A stretch of 27,454 nucleotides of DNA, taken from UQRS01 sp964481575. GTDB taxonomy: Bacteria; Bacillota; Clostridia; Oscillospirales; Acutalibacteraceae. The stretch covers positions 1-27,454 of the forward strand of contig CAYZTR010000030.1 in assembly GCA_964481575.1 (NCBI GenBank), written 5' to 3'. This document shows, in pieces, positions 1-6,405 of the stretch. The stretch's first letter is position 1. The number at the start of each line of letters is the position of its first letter. The notes beneath the pieces are model-generated. The model worked only from the letters and a program-made list of their open reading frames with translations. It did not search any database and was not told the DNA's origin. Made by a program: the position numbers and the translations under genes.

Positions 1-163
1 TTTCAACGCCGGTAAAGAATATGGTATCTTTATCCTTTGTAAATTCGCTGATAAGGGCAGTTTTACCCACACGGCGGCGACCGTAAATAACGGCGAACTC
101 AAATTTATCGGAATTATAGAGCTTGTTTAATGTATTTAGCTCGTTTTCTCTTCCTATGAACAT
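1..163 (-). CDS. AAA+ ATP-binding protein, N-terminal part (runs off window)
   Basis: Only the first 54 codons are in the window; the gene continues to the left. It starts at ATG 163 behind a GGGGAGG ribosome site and reads MFIGRENELNTLNKLYNS, followed about residue 24 by a Walker A motif GRRRVGKT. This opening is characteristic of the archaeal-type AAA+ ATPase family often found with a C-terminal DUF234 domain, whose members are common on mobile and accessory DNA and whose cellular role is poorly defined. A well-spaced promoter lies just upstream. The low GC content matches the rest of the first 3 kb and suggests acquired DNA. The family call rests on the N-terminus only; the C-terminal domain is not visible. 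Confidence 0.85.
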   Translation of the reverse strand, partial: MFIGRENELNTLNKLYNSDKFEFAVIYGRRRVGKTALISEFTKDKDTIFFTGVE

Positions 164-206
164 AGGTGAACCTCCCCTAGAAAATTCGTGATTTACGATT
201 TACTTA

Positions 207-235
207 ATTATACTCCACAAGGATAGAATAGTCAA
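207..235 (-). promoter_or_regulatory. promoter of the AAA+ ATPase gene with flanking ATTTAC repeats
   Basis: On the minus strand TTGACT (235-230) and TATAAT (212-207) are separated by exactly 17 bases. Four copies of ATTTAC(T/G) flank it, at 191, 198, 249 and 264, which may be a regulator's binding sites. Confidence 0.7.
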
Positions 236-320
236 TCGCTTTTTTGAAATTTACTAAATTATAATTTACTAAATCTCAAAACACGATTGCTTTTATTAAA
301 CGATTGGAAGTATATGGGAT

Positions 321-567
321 ATGATGAGTATATGGAAATATACTCAGGCTACGATCCTGCTTGGAGGCTTGCTCATTGCCCCGAAAAACGGTATTGAGAT
401 TTGCCCGGAAACAGACCTGATTTCAAGGGTAAATCAAAGTTCTTTTGTGCGAGTTTATCAAAAAATCTTCACAAAAGAGGATTACCTTTACGCAGAGTCA
501 ACAAAACACAGAATCCTACAATGGCAGGATATTGGATGAAATATCTTGATTTAAAAACAACAAATTA
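321..567 (+). pseudogene. possible small broken gene of unknown function
   Basis: An open frame of 72 codons (321-539) begins ATG ATG with no good ribosome site. It ends in TGA at 537-539, but a second frame crossing the same place continues as MAGYWMKYLDLKTTN and stops at TAG 565-567. A rho-independent terminator begins immediately there (567-600). A natural gene end directly in front of the terminator, reached only by a frame change around 520, suggests a frameshifted or decayed coding sequence. I do not recognise the family and see no domain motif. It could also be non-coding. An inverted repeat GAGTATA/TATACTC overlaps the first codons. Confidence 0.3.
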
Positions 568-600
568 GAGCTATGTCATTAAGTTGGCATAGCTCTTTTT
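567..600 (+). terminator. rho-independent terminator
   Basis: AGAGCTATG (567-575) pairs with CATAGCTCT (588-596) and is followed by a T run. It closes the plus-strand transcription unit ending at 567. Confidence 0.75.
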
Positions 601-633
601 GTATATCTTCTTATTTTTGATAATAAAGGAATA

Positions 634-662
634 ATGCACTACCTTTCATTAAGATAGTGCAT
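634..662 (-). terminator. hairpin after the first XRE gene
   Basis: On the minus strand, just after the stop codon at 663, TGCACTA pairs with TAGTGCA around a short loop. The T run is weak (ATTATTCC), so terminator function is uncertain. Confidence 0.4.
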
Positions 663-959
663 TTACTTATTCTTCATAGAATCAATTAGCGCAATAATGG
701 CTTGGATTTGTTTGTCGGTCAATCCTTCAGTATCAAATATTACTGGAGGCTCGGCATTCTGTTTTCCAAGCAAATAATCTACACTGCAATTATAAATATT
801 GGATAATGACAATAATACATCAGTGCTGGGTGTTCTTTCTCCTGTCTCATAGCCGGAAATTATAGAAGGAGATAGATTCATTTTATCAGCAACTTGTTTT
901 TGAGAATATCCGTACTTAACACGGAGCAGTTTTAATTTTTCAGGTAAGTCTTTAATCAT
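663..959 (-). CDS. XRE-family HTH transcriptional regulator
   Basis: A 98-residue protein with an N-terminal Cro/C1-type helix-turn-helix, roughly residues 7-60: the recognition segment is SQKQVADKMNLSPSIISGYE and ends in the usual DYLLG. It continues into a short C-terminal helix likely used for dimerisation. The start is set at ATG 959 because GGAGG lies 8 bases upstream; the in-frame GTG at 977 is upstream of that site. It is divergent from the zinc-ribbon gene at 1109, with a strong promoter between them, so it probably controls its neighbours or itself. Small stand-alone XRE proteins of this kind are typical of mobile elements. Its sequence differs from the two related XRE genes at 1366 and 2068, which are closer to each other. 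Confidence 0.9.
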   Translation of the reverse strand: MIKDLPEKLKLLRVKYGYSQKQVADKMNLSPSIISGYETGERTPSTDVLLSLSNIYNCSVDYLLGKQNAEPPVIFDTEGLTDKQIQAIIALIDSMKNK

Positions 960-1031
960 TGTGTTGCCCTCCAACACTTATTGTAAAGCATCCCGCCACA
1001 CAATGGGCGTTACTTGAATTCGCTATAAGCG

Positions 1032-1060
1032 TTGACTAAATCCGCTGATTGTGCTATAAT
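1032..1060 (+). promoter_or_regulatory. strong promoter upstream of the zinc-ribbon fragment
   Basis: TTGACT (1032-1037), 17-base spacer, TATAAT (1055-1060), with an extended -10 TGC directly before it. It drives the gene at 1109. Confidence 0.75.
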
Positions 1061-1108
1061 AAAATGCAGATTTTATAGATACTATTTGCGAATAACGGAG
1101 GAATAGGT

Positions 1109-1294
1109 ATGGTACTTGTTAATTGTCCCGAATGTGGGAAAGAAATTTCTGACAAGTCACCGGCTTGTATTTATTGTGGATTCCCTAGGGAAGGGTTTCA
1201 GATGCACAAAAAGGACTTGAAAGGATGGTGCGAAAAATCTCCGCCGTTACAAACTAGCATTTTTAAATGTCACGGGTTAAATGTCACGGTGTAG
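1109..1294 (+). pseudogene. zinc-ribbon protein, 3' part replaced by duplicated sequence
   Basis: Starts at ATG 1109 with GGAGG 7 bases upstream. Residues 1-24 form a clear two-CxxC zinc ribbon, CPECGKEISDKSPACIYCGF, as found at the N-terminus of many Firmicutes membrane or regulatory zinc-ribbon proteins. From about base 1190 the reading frame enters a sequence that recurs at about 1907-2000, where it is not preceded by a zinc ribbon. So the 61-residue product is probably a chimera: a real zinc-ribbon start joined to repeat DNA by the local duplication. It is transcribed from a good promoter and might still make a small zinc-binding peptide. The original C-terminus is not recoverable here. 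Confidence 0.6.
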
Positions 1295-1435
1295 TTTTTA
1301 ACGATCAGCATAGAAACCTCCTGAAAAGCAAAATGAACCCCCGCGATCTAAATGATTGCAAGAGTTCATGATTTCTCCTCGTTTTTGTTTTTGAGAGCCT
1401 CGACAACAGATGTTACCGCCGCAATATCACTTTCT
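1191..1435. repeat. direct repeat, copy 1 (pairs with about 1907-2150)
   Basis: About 245 bases covering the tail of the zinc-ribbon frame, the intergenic piece and the 3' end of the XRE gene recur at 1907-2150 with only scattered differences. Copy 1 carries a small internal extra repeat of ATGTCACGG around 1268-1289. The flanks differ, so this is the trace of a tandem duplication that has since diverged. Confidence 0.85.
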
Positions 1436-1662
1436 GACAAGTCCGATACATCTATGATTCGCTTACGTTCGATATCCAGCAGAAAATCCGTGGTTGTATG
1501 AAATATACGAGCGATTTTGATTAAAACATCATAAGAAGGAAACCGTTCTCCACTTTCATAATAGGATACAACAGATTTTTGAACGCCTAACCTTGTGGCT
1601 AATTGCTGCTGGGTAAGAGATTGCCCCGTGCGGAGCATTTTTAACTTTTCTCCAAAATTCAC
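1366..1662 (-). CDS. XRE-family HTH transcriptional regulator (duplicated copy A)
   Basis: A 98-residue Cro/C1-type regulator. The HTH lies at about residues 4-58 (SLTQQQLATRLGVQKSVVSY and the following GERFPSYDVL), then DFLLD and a C-terminal helix ending in KNKNEEKS. The start is GTG 1662, with GGAGA 9 bases upstream. It has the same length as the gene at 2068-2364 and nearly the same C-terminal half. The N-terminal DNA-recognition part differs more, so the two copies have probably gained different operator specificity. It faces a region with an extended -10 promoter on the other strand (1768-1773). Likely a local or autogenous repressor; its target is unknown. Confidence 0.9.
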   Translation of the reverse strand: MNFGEKLKMLRTGQSLTQQQLATRLGVQKSVVSYYESGERFPSYDVLIKIARIFHTTTDFLLDIERKRIIDVSDLSESDIAAVTSVVEALKNKNEEKS

Positions 1663-1764
1663 CGCTTGACATCTCCGTTTCCACTATTAGTTATATCTTA
1701 TCCAGCAACGGTTGACTGTTGGACAACAAATATTCATAAAATGGTGGAAAAACGAAAGAAATTA

Positions 1765-1773
1765 TGATATAAT
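1765..1773 (+). promoter_or_regulatory. extended -10 promoter element
   Basis: TGA followed by TATAAT (1768-1773) on the plus strand, with no strong -35. It points into the short region 1804-1930, where the only open frame is about 41 codons from ATG 1807. Confidence 0.45.
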
Positions 1774-1806
1774 GATTCAAATAGATATTTTTTGCCCCCT
1801 GAAATG

Positions 1807-1932
1807 ATGTTTCCCACAAATCTGTCTTTGGAGGTGGTTTTCGTGTTTGGGAACTTGTTTTTCATTTTTGGGGACGTTTTTGGAAATGCAAAACAGGATG
1901 AAAGGAAGGGCTTCAGATGCGCAAAAAGGACT
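1807..1932 (+). CDS. possible small peptide gene, unknown
   Basis: A frame of about 41 codons from ATG 1807 to a TGA near 1930; an internal GTG near 1843 has a GGAGG ribosome site in front. The middle is hydrophobic and Phe-rich (VFGNLFFIFGDVFGN), followed by a basic tail. The last part lies in the duplicated DNA, so this may be the counterpart of the chimeric end of the zinc-ribbon fragment and not a true gene. An extended -10 promoter lies upstream. No family recognised. Confidence 0.25.
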
Positions 1933-2150
1933 TGAAAGGATGGTGCGAAAAACCTCCGCCGTTACAAACTGGCATTTTTAAATGTCACGGTGTAGTTTTT
2001 TTACGATCAGCATAGAAATCTCCTGAAAAGAAAAATGAACCCCCGCGATCTAAATGATTGCAAGAGTTCATGATTTCTCCTCGTTTTTGTTTTTGAGAGC
2101 CTCGATAACAGATGTTACCACCGCAATATCTTCTTCCGATAAGCCGGAAA
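1907..2150. repeat. direct repeat, copy 2 (pairs with about 1191-1435)
   Basis: Second copy of the 245-base repeat described at 1191. It ends within the 3' coding part of the second XRE gene, after which the two genes diverge steadily toward their 5' ends. Confidence 0.85.
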
Positions 2151-2364
2151 CATTAACTGTTCTTTCCCTCTCGACATCCAGCAGATAGTCAGTTGTGACA
2201 TTAAAGATTCGTGCAATCTTGATAAGTACATCATACGATGGAAAACGGTCTCCGCTCTCATAAAATGAAATTACGGATTTTGCAATACCGATTCTTTCTG
2301 CCAGCTCTTTCTGGCTCATCTTTTTAGCGGTTCTTAATGCTTTTAACTTTTCACCGAGACTCAC
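2068..2364 (-). CDS. XRE-family HTH transcriptional regulator (duplicated copy B)
   Basis: A 98-residue Cro/C1-type repressor, paralogue of the gene at 1366-1662. The HTH is at residues 3-58 (MSQKELAERIGIAKSVISFY is the recognition part), then DYLLD and the shared C-terminal KNKNEEKS. The start is GTG 2364, 6 bases after a perfect AAGGAGG; the upstream TTG at 2382 overlaps that ribosome site and is unlikely. The gene shares its downstream 160 bases with copy A. It lies divergent from the zinc-ribbon protein at 2538 across an AT-rich gap that could hold shared promoters. It probably regulates itself and/or the 2538-3272 genes. Confidence 0.9.
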   Translation of the reverse strand: MSLGEKLKALRTAKKMSQKELAERIGIAKSVISFYESGDRFPSYDVLIKIARIFNVTTDYLLDVERERTVNVSGLSEEDIAVVTSVIEALKNKNEEKS

Positions 2365-2537
2365 AATATCCCTCCTTTTCAAAAGTATTCCAATCTATTT
2401 TTTTATTATAACCCTAAAATTATTATCTATAGGATATTATTAAATATCTATATGTAGATTTTTGGGGATTTACGTGGTATAATAAAACAATAAAAGCGAT
2501 TCGGAATGAAATTTACAAAGAATAAGGAGTGCCTATA

Positions 2538-2861
2538 ATGGCTGATGCAAAACTGTGCTTTTTAGGCGAAGAACATACCGTTCCTTCAGAATTAAGAGAA
2601 TTTGTCGGCTATCTGAATGATTTTGACGAGATACGCAACAAGGTTATGGAGTTGCTTACGTCTCAAATGAGGAAAAAGAGAGAAGCCGAAAATACTATGG
2701 CAGATATATTAAATACTGCGGTATTTACACAAGGCATTAAGTGTCCTGTTTGTGGTTCTACCAGAACGAATAAAATCTTTACAGCAAATAGGCTTACTTC
2801 CGTAATTGCGTTTGGACTTGCATCGTCCAACATTGGGAAACAGTATGAATGCAAGAATTGA
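2538..2861 (+). CDS. zinc-ribbon protein of unknown function, ending at a premature TGA
   Basis: Starts at ATG 2538 with AAGGAG 8 bases upstream. The first 60 residues are acidic and helical. The C-terminal part holds CPVCGSTRTNKI followed by a small hydrophobic stretch and YECKN, the beginning of the second metal-binding pair. The frame then meets TGA (2859-2861), but directly after it reads K-H-K-W and a TAA (2874-2876). Firmicutes proteins with this ending normally finish in C-K-N-C-G-Y-K-W or close variants, so the TGA sits where the fourth zinc cysteine should be. The most likely explanation is a TGT/TGC to TGA nonsense change, removing five residues and spoiling the zinc site. The SLOG gene follows 21 bases after the TGA. 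Confidence 0.75.
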   Translation: MADAKLCFLGEEHTVPSELREFVGYLNDFDEIRNKVMELLTSQMRKKREAENTMADILNTAVFTQGIKCPVCGSTRTNKIFTANRLTSVIAFGLASSNIGKQYECKN

Positions 2862-2882
2862 AAACATAAGTGGTAAGGAACA

Positions 2883-3272
2883 ATGAAACAGCGAATCATT
2901 ATTGCCGGAAGTAGAAGCTTTAATAATTACCCCTATCTTGAATATGTGGTTGACTGTTATTTCTCAAAGTTCATTTCGGATAAAAACGACGTTGAGATCA
3001 TAAGCGGCACTGCCAAAGGTGCGGATCGTTTAGGAGAACTTTATGCCGAAAAGCACGGTATAAGGGTGATTCGTTGCCCTGCAAACTGGAATCAGTATGG
3101 GAGAGCAGCCGGGTACAGAAGAAATGAAGAAATGGCGATTCTCTCTCAATCTGGTGCTTATAATGGAGTATTACTTGCATTTTGGGATGGTCAAAGTAGA
3201 GGAACAAAGCATATGATTGACCTTGCCGAAAAATACAAAGTTAAAGTGTATATTATAAAAATTAAGGCGTGA
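2883..3272 (+). CDS. SLOG-domain protein, DUF2493 (YspA/YpsA-like)
   Basis: A 129-residue single-domain protein. MKQRIIIAGSRSF at the start, IISGTAKGADRLGELYAEKH at about 38-57 and the later GRAAGYRRNEEM are the standard DUF2493/SLOG motifs: a Rossmann-like fold binding a nucleotide or nucleotide-derived ligand, with the conserved GSR and SGxAxGAD loops. SLOG proteins are predicted sensors or producers of nucleotide signals and are frequent in phage and defence contexts; the ligand here is unknown. AAGGA lies a few bases before ATG 2883. It sits 21 bases after the zinc-ribbon gene, so the two are likely one transcript, ended by the hairpin overlapping its stop codon. Confidence 0.88.
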   Translation: MKQRIIIAGSRSFNNYPYLEYVVDCYFSKFISDKNDVEIISGTAKGADRLGELYAEKHGIRVIRCPANWNQYGRAAGYRRNEEMAILSQSGAYNGVLLAFWDGQSRGTKHMIDLAEKYKVKVYIIKIKA

Positions 3273-3297
3273 CGTTTGACGGTCACGCCCCTTTCTA
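3266..3297 (+). terminator. rho-independent terminator after the SLOG gene
   Basis: GGCGTGAC (3266-3273) pairs with GTCACGCC (3282-3289), followed by a short pyrimidine run CCTTTCTATTT. The stem overlaps the stop codon. Confidence 0.6.
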
Positions 3298-3298
3298 T

Positions 3299-4017
3299 TT
3301 ATTCCATAGGGTTGCAGCGAAAAGAGTATTTCATTATTTCAGTGTAATCTCCCGGCGTTCCCCAGTTCATTATTTCAAGACCAAAATATTTAACGCAGGA
3401 AGTGCTGGACTGATTGGGGAACCGCTTTCTGGGGATCCCCAGCCTCCGCCTTTGGGAATCTGCAACAAAAGCGTTTCCGCTCTTCACGAATCTTGCAGAA
3501 AAACGCTTCCGGTTTCCGCAACCGGAAGCCTCACCGGCGCTCTCCGCCACGGTGGCGTTTCCGTGAATCATATCCACCATTTCCAGGGCATCTGCCTTGA
3601 AATCGGTTAGGATCTTTTCATTGTCTGCATAGGCATCCATCAGAGCGGAAATATCTTCCTCGTTCAGCCAGATTCCCTGATACAGATACAGGGAATTTCC
3701 TGCGGTGCTGTTATAATCTTGCAGTGCCTTGTAGAACTGGGGATGCATCAAGGTATAAATACGGATACAATTACAGTTCATCTCACCGATATGCCCAAAC
3801 CAGCGATAATAGGTTTCGTAGGGGATGGTCAGTTCTCCGGGAAACAGCCCTGGCCCTGTGGCACCGATGTTCACGCCGGCCATGAATGTTTCGGTCCAAG
3901 TGCCGTCACTGTAAATATAGAAGGATTCTCCCTCCGCTTTTAGGCAATAACTGAGATCCAATGGATCGTCATAATAGGCTTCTCCGCTTTTGACCGTGGT
4001 ATCCCCTCCCTTTTTAC
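3299..4017 (-). pseudogene. remnant of a glycoside-hydrolase-like (TIM-barrel) protein
   Basis: On the minus strand an open frame (TTG 3961 to TAA 3299) contains GVNIGATGPGLFPGELTIPY, then YYRWFGHIGEMNCNCIRIYT and LYLYQGIWLNEEDI, and HGNATV. These resemble the opening of a large Clostridia glycoside-hydrolase-like barrel family that I recall only as uncharacterised. The similarity extends upstream to about 4002 without a start codon or ribosome site and is preceded by an in-frame TGA, so the true 5' end is missing. Beyond about 3545 the frame leaves the family pattern and enters a palindrome-rich, Arg-rich stretch (3430-3530). The last 30 residues (FGLEIMNWGTPGDYTEIMKY) may be another piece of the same gene. 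Both ends are therefore damaged and a functional product is unlikely. Confidence 0.6.
3430..3529. repeat. palindrome-rich stretch inside the broken gene
   Basis: Contains a perfect 14-base palindrome CTGGGGATCCCCAG (about 3430-3443), an inverted pair AAGCGTTT / AAACGCTT (about 3467 and 3501), and a 10-bp stem GCTTCCGGTT / AACCGGAAGC (3505-3514, 3520-3529). It may be a small inserted element that helped inactivate the gene; no clear ends or target duplication seen. Confidence 0.45.
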
Positions 4018-4178
4018 TTTGTTTTCATATCCATGTTGCCAATCGTAGTCATTTATGCCCGCATCCTTGTCGCTTTGCGGGCGGCTTTCTCCAGGGGAGC
4101 CACATGCCGCAGACAAAGACAGAGGCAGGCCTGCCTGTCACCGTCCGCTCCGCCGGGAGGGGCGAGACCATCCTTGCG

Positions 4179-4252
4179 GGATGCGTACAAAATTCTGGGG
4201 CACCAGCCGGCAGGGATGCGCATAAATTTTTGGGGATGCCGGCCGGCAGGGA
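4179..4252. repeat. imperfect tandem repeat, about 35-38 bases, two copies
   Basis: The 320-base gap before the PadR gene holds two neighbouring copies starting GGATGCG (4179 and 4214), each with an A/T-rich core and TGGGG, and each ending GCCGGCAGGGA (4206-4216 and 4242-4252). Otherwise the gap 3962-4280 shows no gene. Confidence 0.6.
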
Positions 4253-4281
4253 ATGGAAAAAAATTCCTTTATTATTATGAA

Positions 4282-4315
4282 ATACCTTGACAAGTGAGGT
4301 ATCTTGTTGTATTAT
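4282..4315 (+). promoter_or_regulatory. PadR operon promoter with operator-like palindrome
   Basis: TTGACA (4287-4292), 17-base spacer, TATTAT (4310-4315). ATACCT (4282-4287) and AGGTAT (4297-4302) form an inverted repeat over the -35, where a PadR repressor would block RNA polymerase. Autoregulation is inferred. Confidence 0.75.
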
Positions 4316-4346
4316 ATACTTAGCCTTTTGGAAAGGGGGCGGCACA

Positions 4347-4691
4347 GTGTCCATTACTGCGGATCTGATCCGGGGACATACCGAGACCATTATTTTGGCG
4401 CATCTTCTGGAGCAGGATAGCTACGGCTACCAAATCAACAAGGCCATCAAGCTGACTTCCGAAGGGCGCTATGAGCTGAAAGAAGCCACCCTGTACACCG
4501 CCTTCAAGCGGCTGGAGGATGCCGGGTGCATCACCTCCTATTGGGGGAGCGAGGCCACCGGCGCCCGCCGCCGGTATTACACCATCACCGCCATTGGGCG
4601 GGAGACCTACCGCCGGCGCAAGGCCGAGTGGCAGGAAGCCAAACAGATTCTGGATAAACTCATGGAAAGCGAGGAAACTGGCAATGCGTGA
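4347..4691 (+). CDS. PadR-family transcriptional regulator
   Basis: A 114-residue PadR winged-helix protein. It opens with VSITADLIRGHTETIILAHL, continues with DSYGYQINKAI (recognition-helix region), EATLYTAFKRLEDAGCI and the wing GARRRYYTIT, and ends in a dimerisation helix rich in Arg/Glu. The start is GTG 4347, with AAAGGGGG 7 bases upstream; earlier in-frame starts precede the predicted transcript start. PadR proteins usually repress membrane-protein or transporter operons and their own gene, often releasing on envelope stress or a small ligand. Its stop overlaps the start of the next gene by 8 bases, so it is translationally coupled to the HAAS membrane protein, as in many Firmicutes PadR-HAAS-DUF4097 operons. 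Confidence 0.93.
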   Translation: MSITADLIRGHTETIILAHLLEQDSYGYQINKAIKLTSEGRYELKEATLYTAFKRLEDAGCITSYWGSEATGARRRYYTITAIGRETYRRRKAEWQEAKQILDKLMESEETGNA

Positions 4692-5355
4692 ACAGCTGAT
4701 CCAATACGTCCGGCGTCTTTTTGCCCGGGCGCCCAAAACCGAGCAGGCATTGGTCATGGAGGAGGAGATCCTCCGGAACACCCTGGATAAGTACGACGAT
4801 TTCCTGGCCGAGGGCAAGGGGGAGGCTGCCGCTTACCAACTGGCCATTTCCGGCATGGGGGACATGGACGCTCTGCTGGCTTCTTTGGGGGCCGAAGCCC
4901 GGCAGTTCCGGTATTCCAAAGAGGAGCTGGCGGCCGACGCCCGCCGCAACGGTACGCTGCTGGCGGTGGCCGTGATGCTGTATATTCTCAGCGTGCTGCC
5001 TCCCATTCTGCTGTCGGAAACCGTGCTGGAGGATACGCTGGGCCCGGCGCTGATGTTCCTCCTCATCGCCATTGCCACCGGCCTCTTGATTTACCGGGCC
5101 AAAACCCGGATCCCGCCTGGGGAGCGGTATGTGACGGTGGCCCCGGGAGAGCGGCAGGAATCCTCCCGGGGCCAGGGAATGCAGCCTTTGTGCCGGGCCA
5201 TTGTGGGGATCATTTCCTGCCTGACCCTGCTGGCGTATTTTGTGGTGAGCTTTCTCACCAACGCCTGGGCGGTGACCTGGATCATTTTCCTGATCGGCAT
5301 GTGCGCCGGGCAGATCACCCGGGCCATCTTTGATCTGAAGGACGGGGGGAAGTAA
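4684..5355 (+). CDS. HAAS/DUF1700-type membrane protein (permease prefix domain)
   Basis: A 223-residue protein starting at ATG 4684, inside the end of padR. Residues 1-90 form the soluble HAAS signalling domain (helical, with a conserved EEILRNTLDKYDDFLAEGKG-type segment and an acidic helix). Four hydrophobic segments follow: about residues 95-115, 118-138, 178-198 and 203-220. HAAS proteins work with PadR regulators in envelope-associated control circuits; the exact signal is not known. It ends 1 base before the DUF4097 gene, in one operon. The call is firm by architecture and context, weaker as to biochemical function. Confidence 0.85.
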   Translation: MREQLIQYVRRLFARAPKTEQALVMEEEILRNTLDKYDDFLAEGKGEAAAYQLAISGMGDMDALLASLGAEARQFRYSKEELAADARRNGTLLAVAVMLYILSVLPPILLSETVLEDTLGPALMFLLIAIATGLLIYRAKTRIPPGERYVTVAPGERQESSRGQGMQPLCRAIVGIISCLTLLAYFVVSFLTNAWAVTWIIFLIGMCAGQITRAIFDLKDGGK

Positions 5356-5356
5356 C

Positions 5357-6232
5357 ATGAAAAGGAATGCCATTGCCAGGCTGGTGATCTGGTCGGTTGC
5401 AGCCTGTATCTGTCTGGGCGTGCTGCTTTGGGGCCTTTTGGCGCCGGGCTTTTCCCTGTCCTGGAACCTTGGCGGCTGGAGCAGCTATACTTACAAGGAC
5501 GCCGATCAATACACCGTGGGGGCTGGCAGCGTGGACGGCCAGGTGCACAGTCTGTCGGTGAACTGGGTGTCCGGCAGTGTGACCCTCCGGGTGGGGGATG
5601 TGCCGGCGGTGGAGATTGCCGAGACGCCCCAGAGCCAGGAAAAATACCAGGTGCGGTATCTGCTGCGGGATGGGAACCTGACCATCCGTCCCTATGCTTC
5701 CGGCTGGTGGATGCATATGCCTACCAAGGATCTGACGGTGACGCTGCCGGCAGATCTGGCAGCCAACCTGAACAGCCTGCATCTTCATACCGTTTCGGCG
5801 GCGGTGACCCTGACGGATGTGGGGGCCAAAACCATGCAGCTGGATACGGTGTCCGGCAGTTTGTACGGCACCGGAGTCACCGCAGGGAGACTGGAGACCG
5901 ATACGGTCAGCGGCCAGGTGCAGCTGCAGGGGCAGGTGGATGCGGTGGAAATGGACACCGTTTCGGGGGACATGATCCTGCAAAATGCCCGGCGGCCGGA
6001 GCAGCTTTCCACCGATGCGGTCAGCGGCAATGTGTATTTGTCCTTCCCGGACAGCGGCGGCTTTACCGCCCTTTGGGATACAGTGTCCGGCCAGTTTTCC
6101 AGCGATTTCCAAGTGACCCTGGGGAAGACGATGGTTTACGGCGACGGCAGCGGCTCCTTTTCCTTTGATTCGGTCAGCGGCGACGTGACCCTGACCTGTC
6201 TCCCCGGGGCGGCGGATGCACCGGAAGAATAA
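5357..6232 (+). CDS. DUF4097 beta-strand repeat protein, membrane-anchored
   Basis: A 291-residue protein. One N-terminal transmembrane anchor (residues 8-32, with LVIWSVAACICLGVLLWGLL) is followed by an extracytoplasmic beta-helix-like domain. Short strands repeat the phrase DTVSG or a near variant at least six times (LDTVSGSLYG, TDTVSGQVQL, MDTVSGDMIL, TDAVSGNVYL, WDTVSGQFSS, FDSVSGDVTL), with a spacing of about 20 residues. This ladder is the hallmark of DUF4097 (putative adhesin-like) proteins. It is the last gene of the PadR operon and ends before two tandem terminators. It presumably acts as an envelope sensor or structural partner of the HAAS protein; the function is inferred only from the pairing. 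Confidence 0.9.
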   Translation: MKRNAIARLVIWSVAACICLGVLLWGLLAPGFSLSWNLGGWSSYTYKDADQYTVGAGSVDGQVHSLSVNWVSGSVTLRVGDVPAVEIAETPQSQEKYQVRYLLRDGNLTIRPYASGWWMHMPTKDLTVTLPADLAANLNSLHLHTVSAAVTLTDVGAKTMQLDTVSGSLYGTGVTAGRLETDTVSGQVQLQGQVDAVEMDTVSGDMILQNARRPEQLSTDAVSGNVYLSFPDSGGFTALWDTVSGQFSSDFQVTLGKTMVYGDGSGSFSFDSVSGDVTLTCLPGAADAPEE

Positions 6233-6300
6233 AACCCAAAAGCAACCAGCATGTCAGAATGGCATGCGTGCCCGTGGGGTCGGTATTCCCACGGGATAGG

Positions 6301-6333
6301 AAAATGCCGCCTGCGTTTGCAGGCGGCATTTTT
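6301..6333. terminator. bidirectional terminator after the DUF4097 gene
   Basis: AAAATGCCGCCTGC (6301-6314), four-base loop, GCAGGCGGCATTTTT (6319-6333). T runs exist on both strands. A weaker hairpin, CCCGTGGG/CCCACGGG, lies at 6271-6295. Confidence 0.9.
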
Positions 6334-6334
6334 G

Positions 6335-6372
6335 CAGCAGGCAGAAAAATAGGGTTCTGCCTGCTGTTTTTT
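6335..6372 (+). terminator. second terminator, marking the edge of the phage region
   Basis: CAGCAGGCAG (6335-6344) pairs with CTGCCTGCTG (6357-6366), followed by six T. It separates the chromosomal operon from the phage repressor gene that converges on it. Confidence 0.8.
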
Positions 6373-6405
6373 CGCTTTTGTGTTGTGCCGGGGCATCCGG
6401 CAGGC

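Noticed and set aside
2859..2861. TGA as selenocysteine codon
   Set aside because: No recognisable SECIS-like hairpin right after it, and the site is a structural zinc ligand; nonsense change is simpler.
5315..6112. 265-codon minus-strand frame opposite the DUF4097 gene
   Set aside because: His/Pro-rich shadow of the beta-repeat coding sequence.
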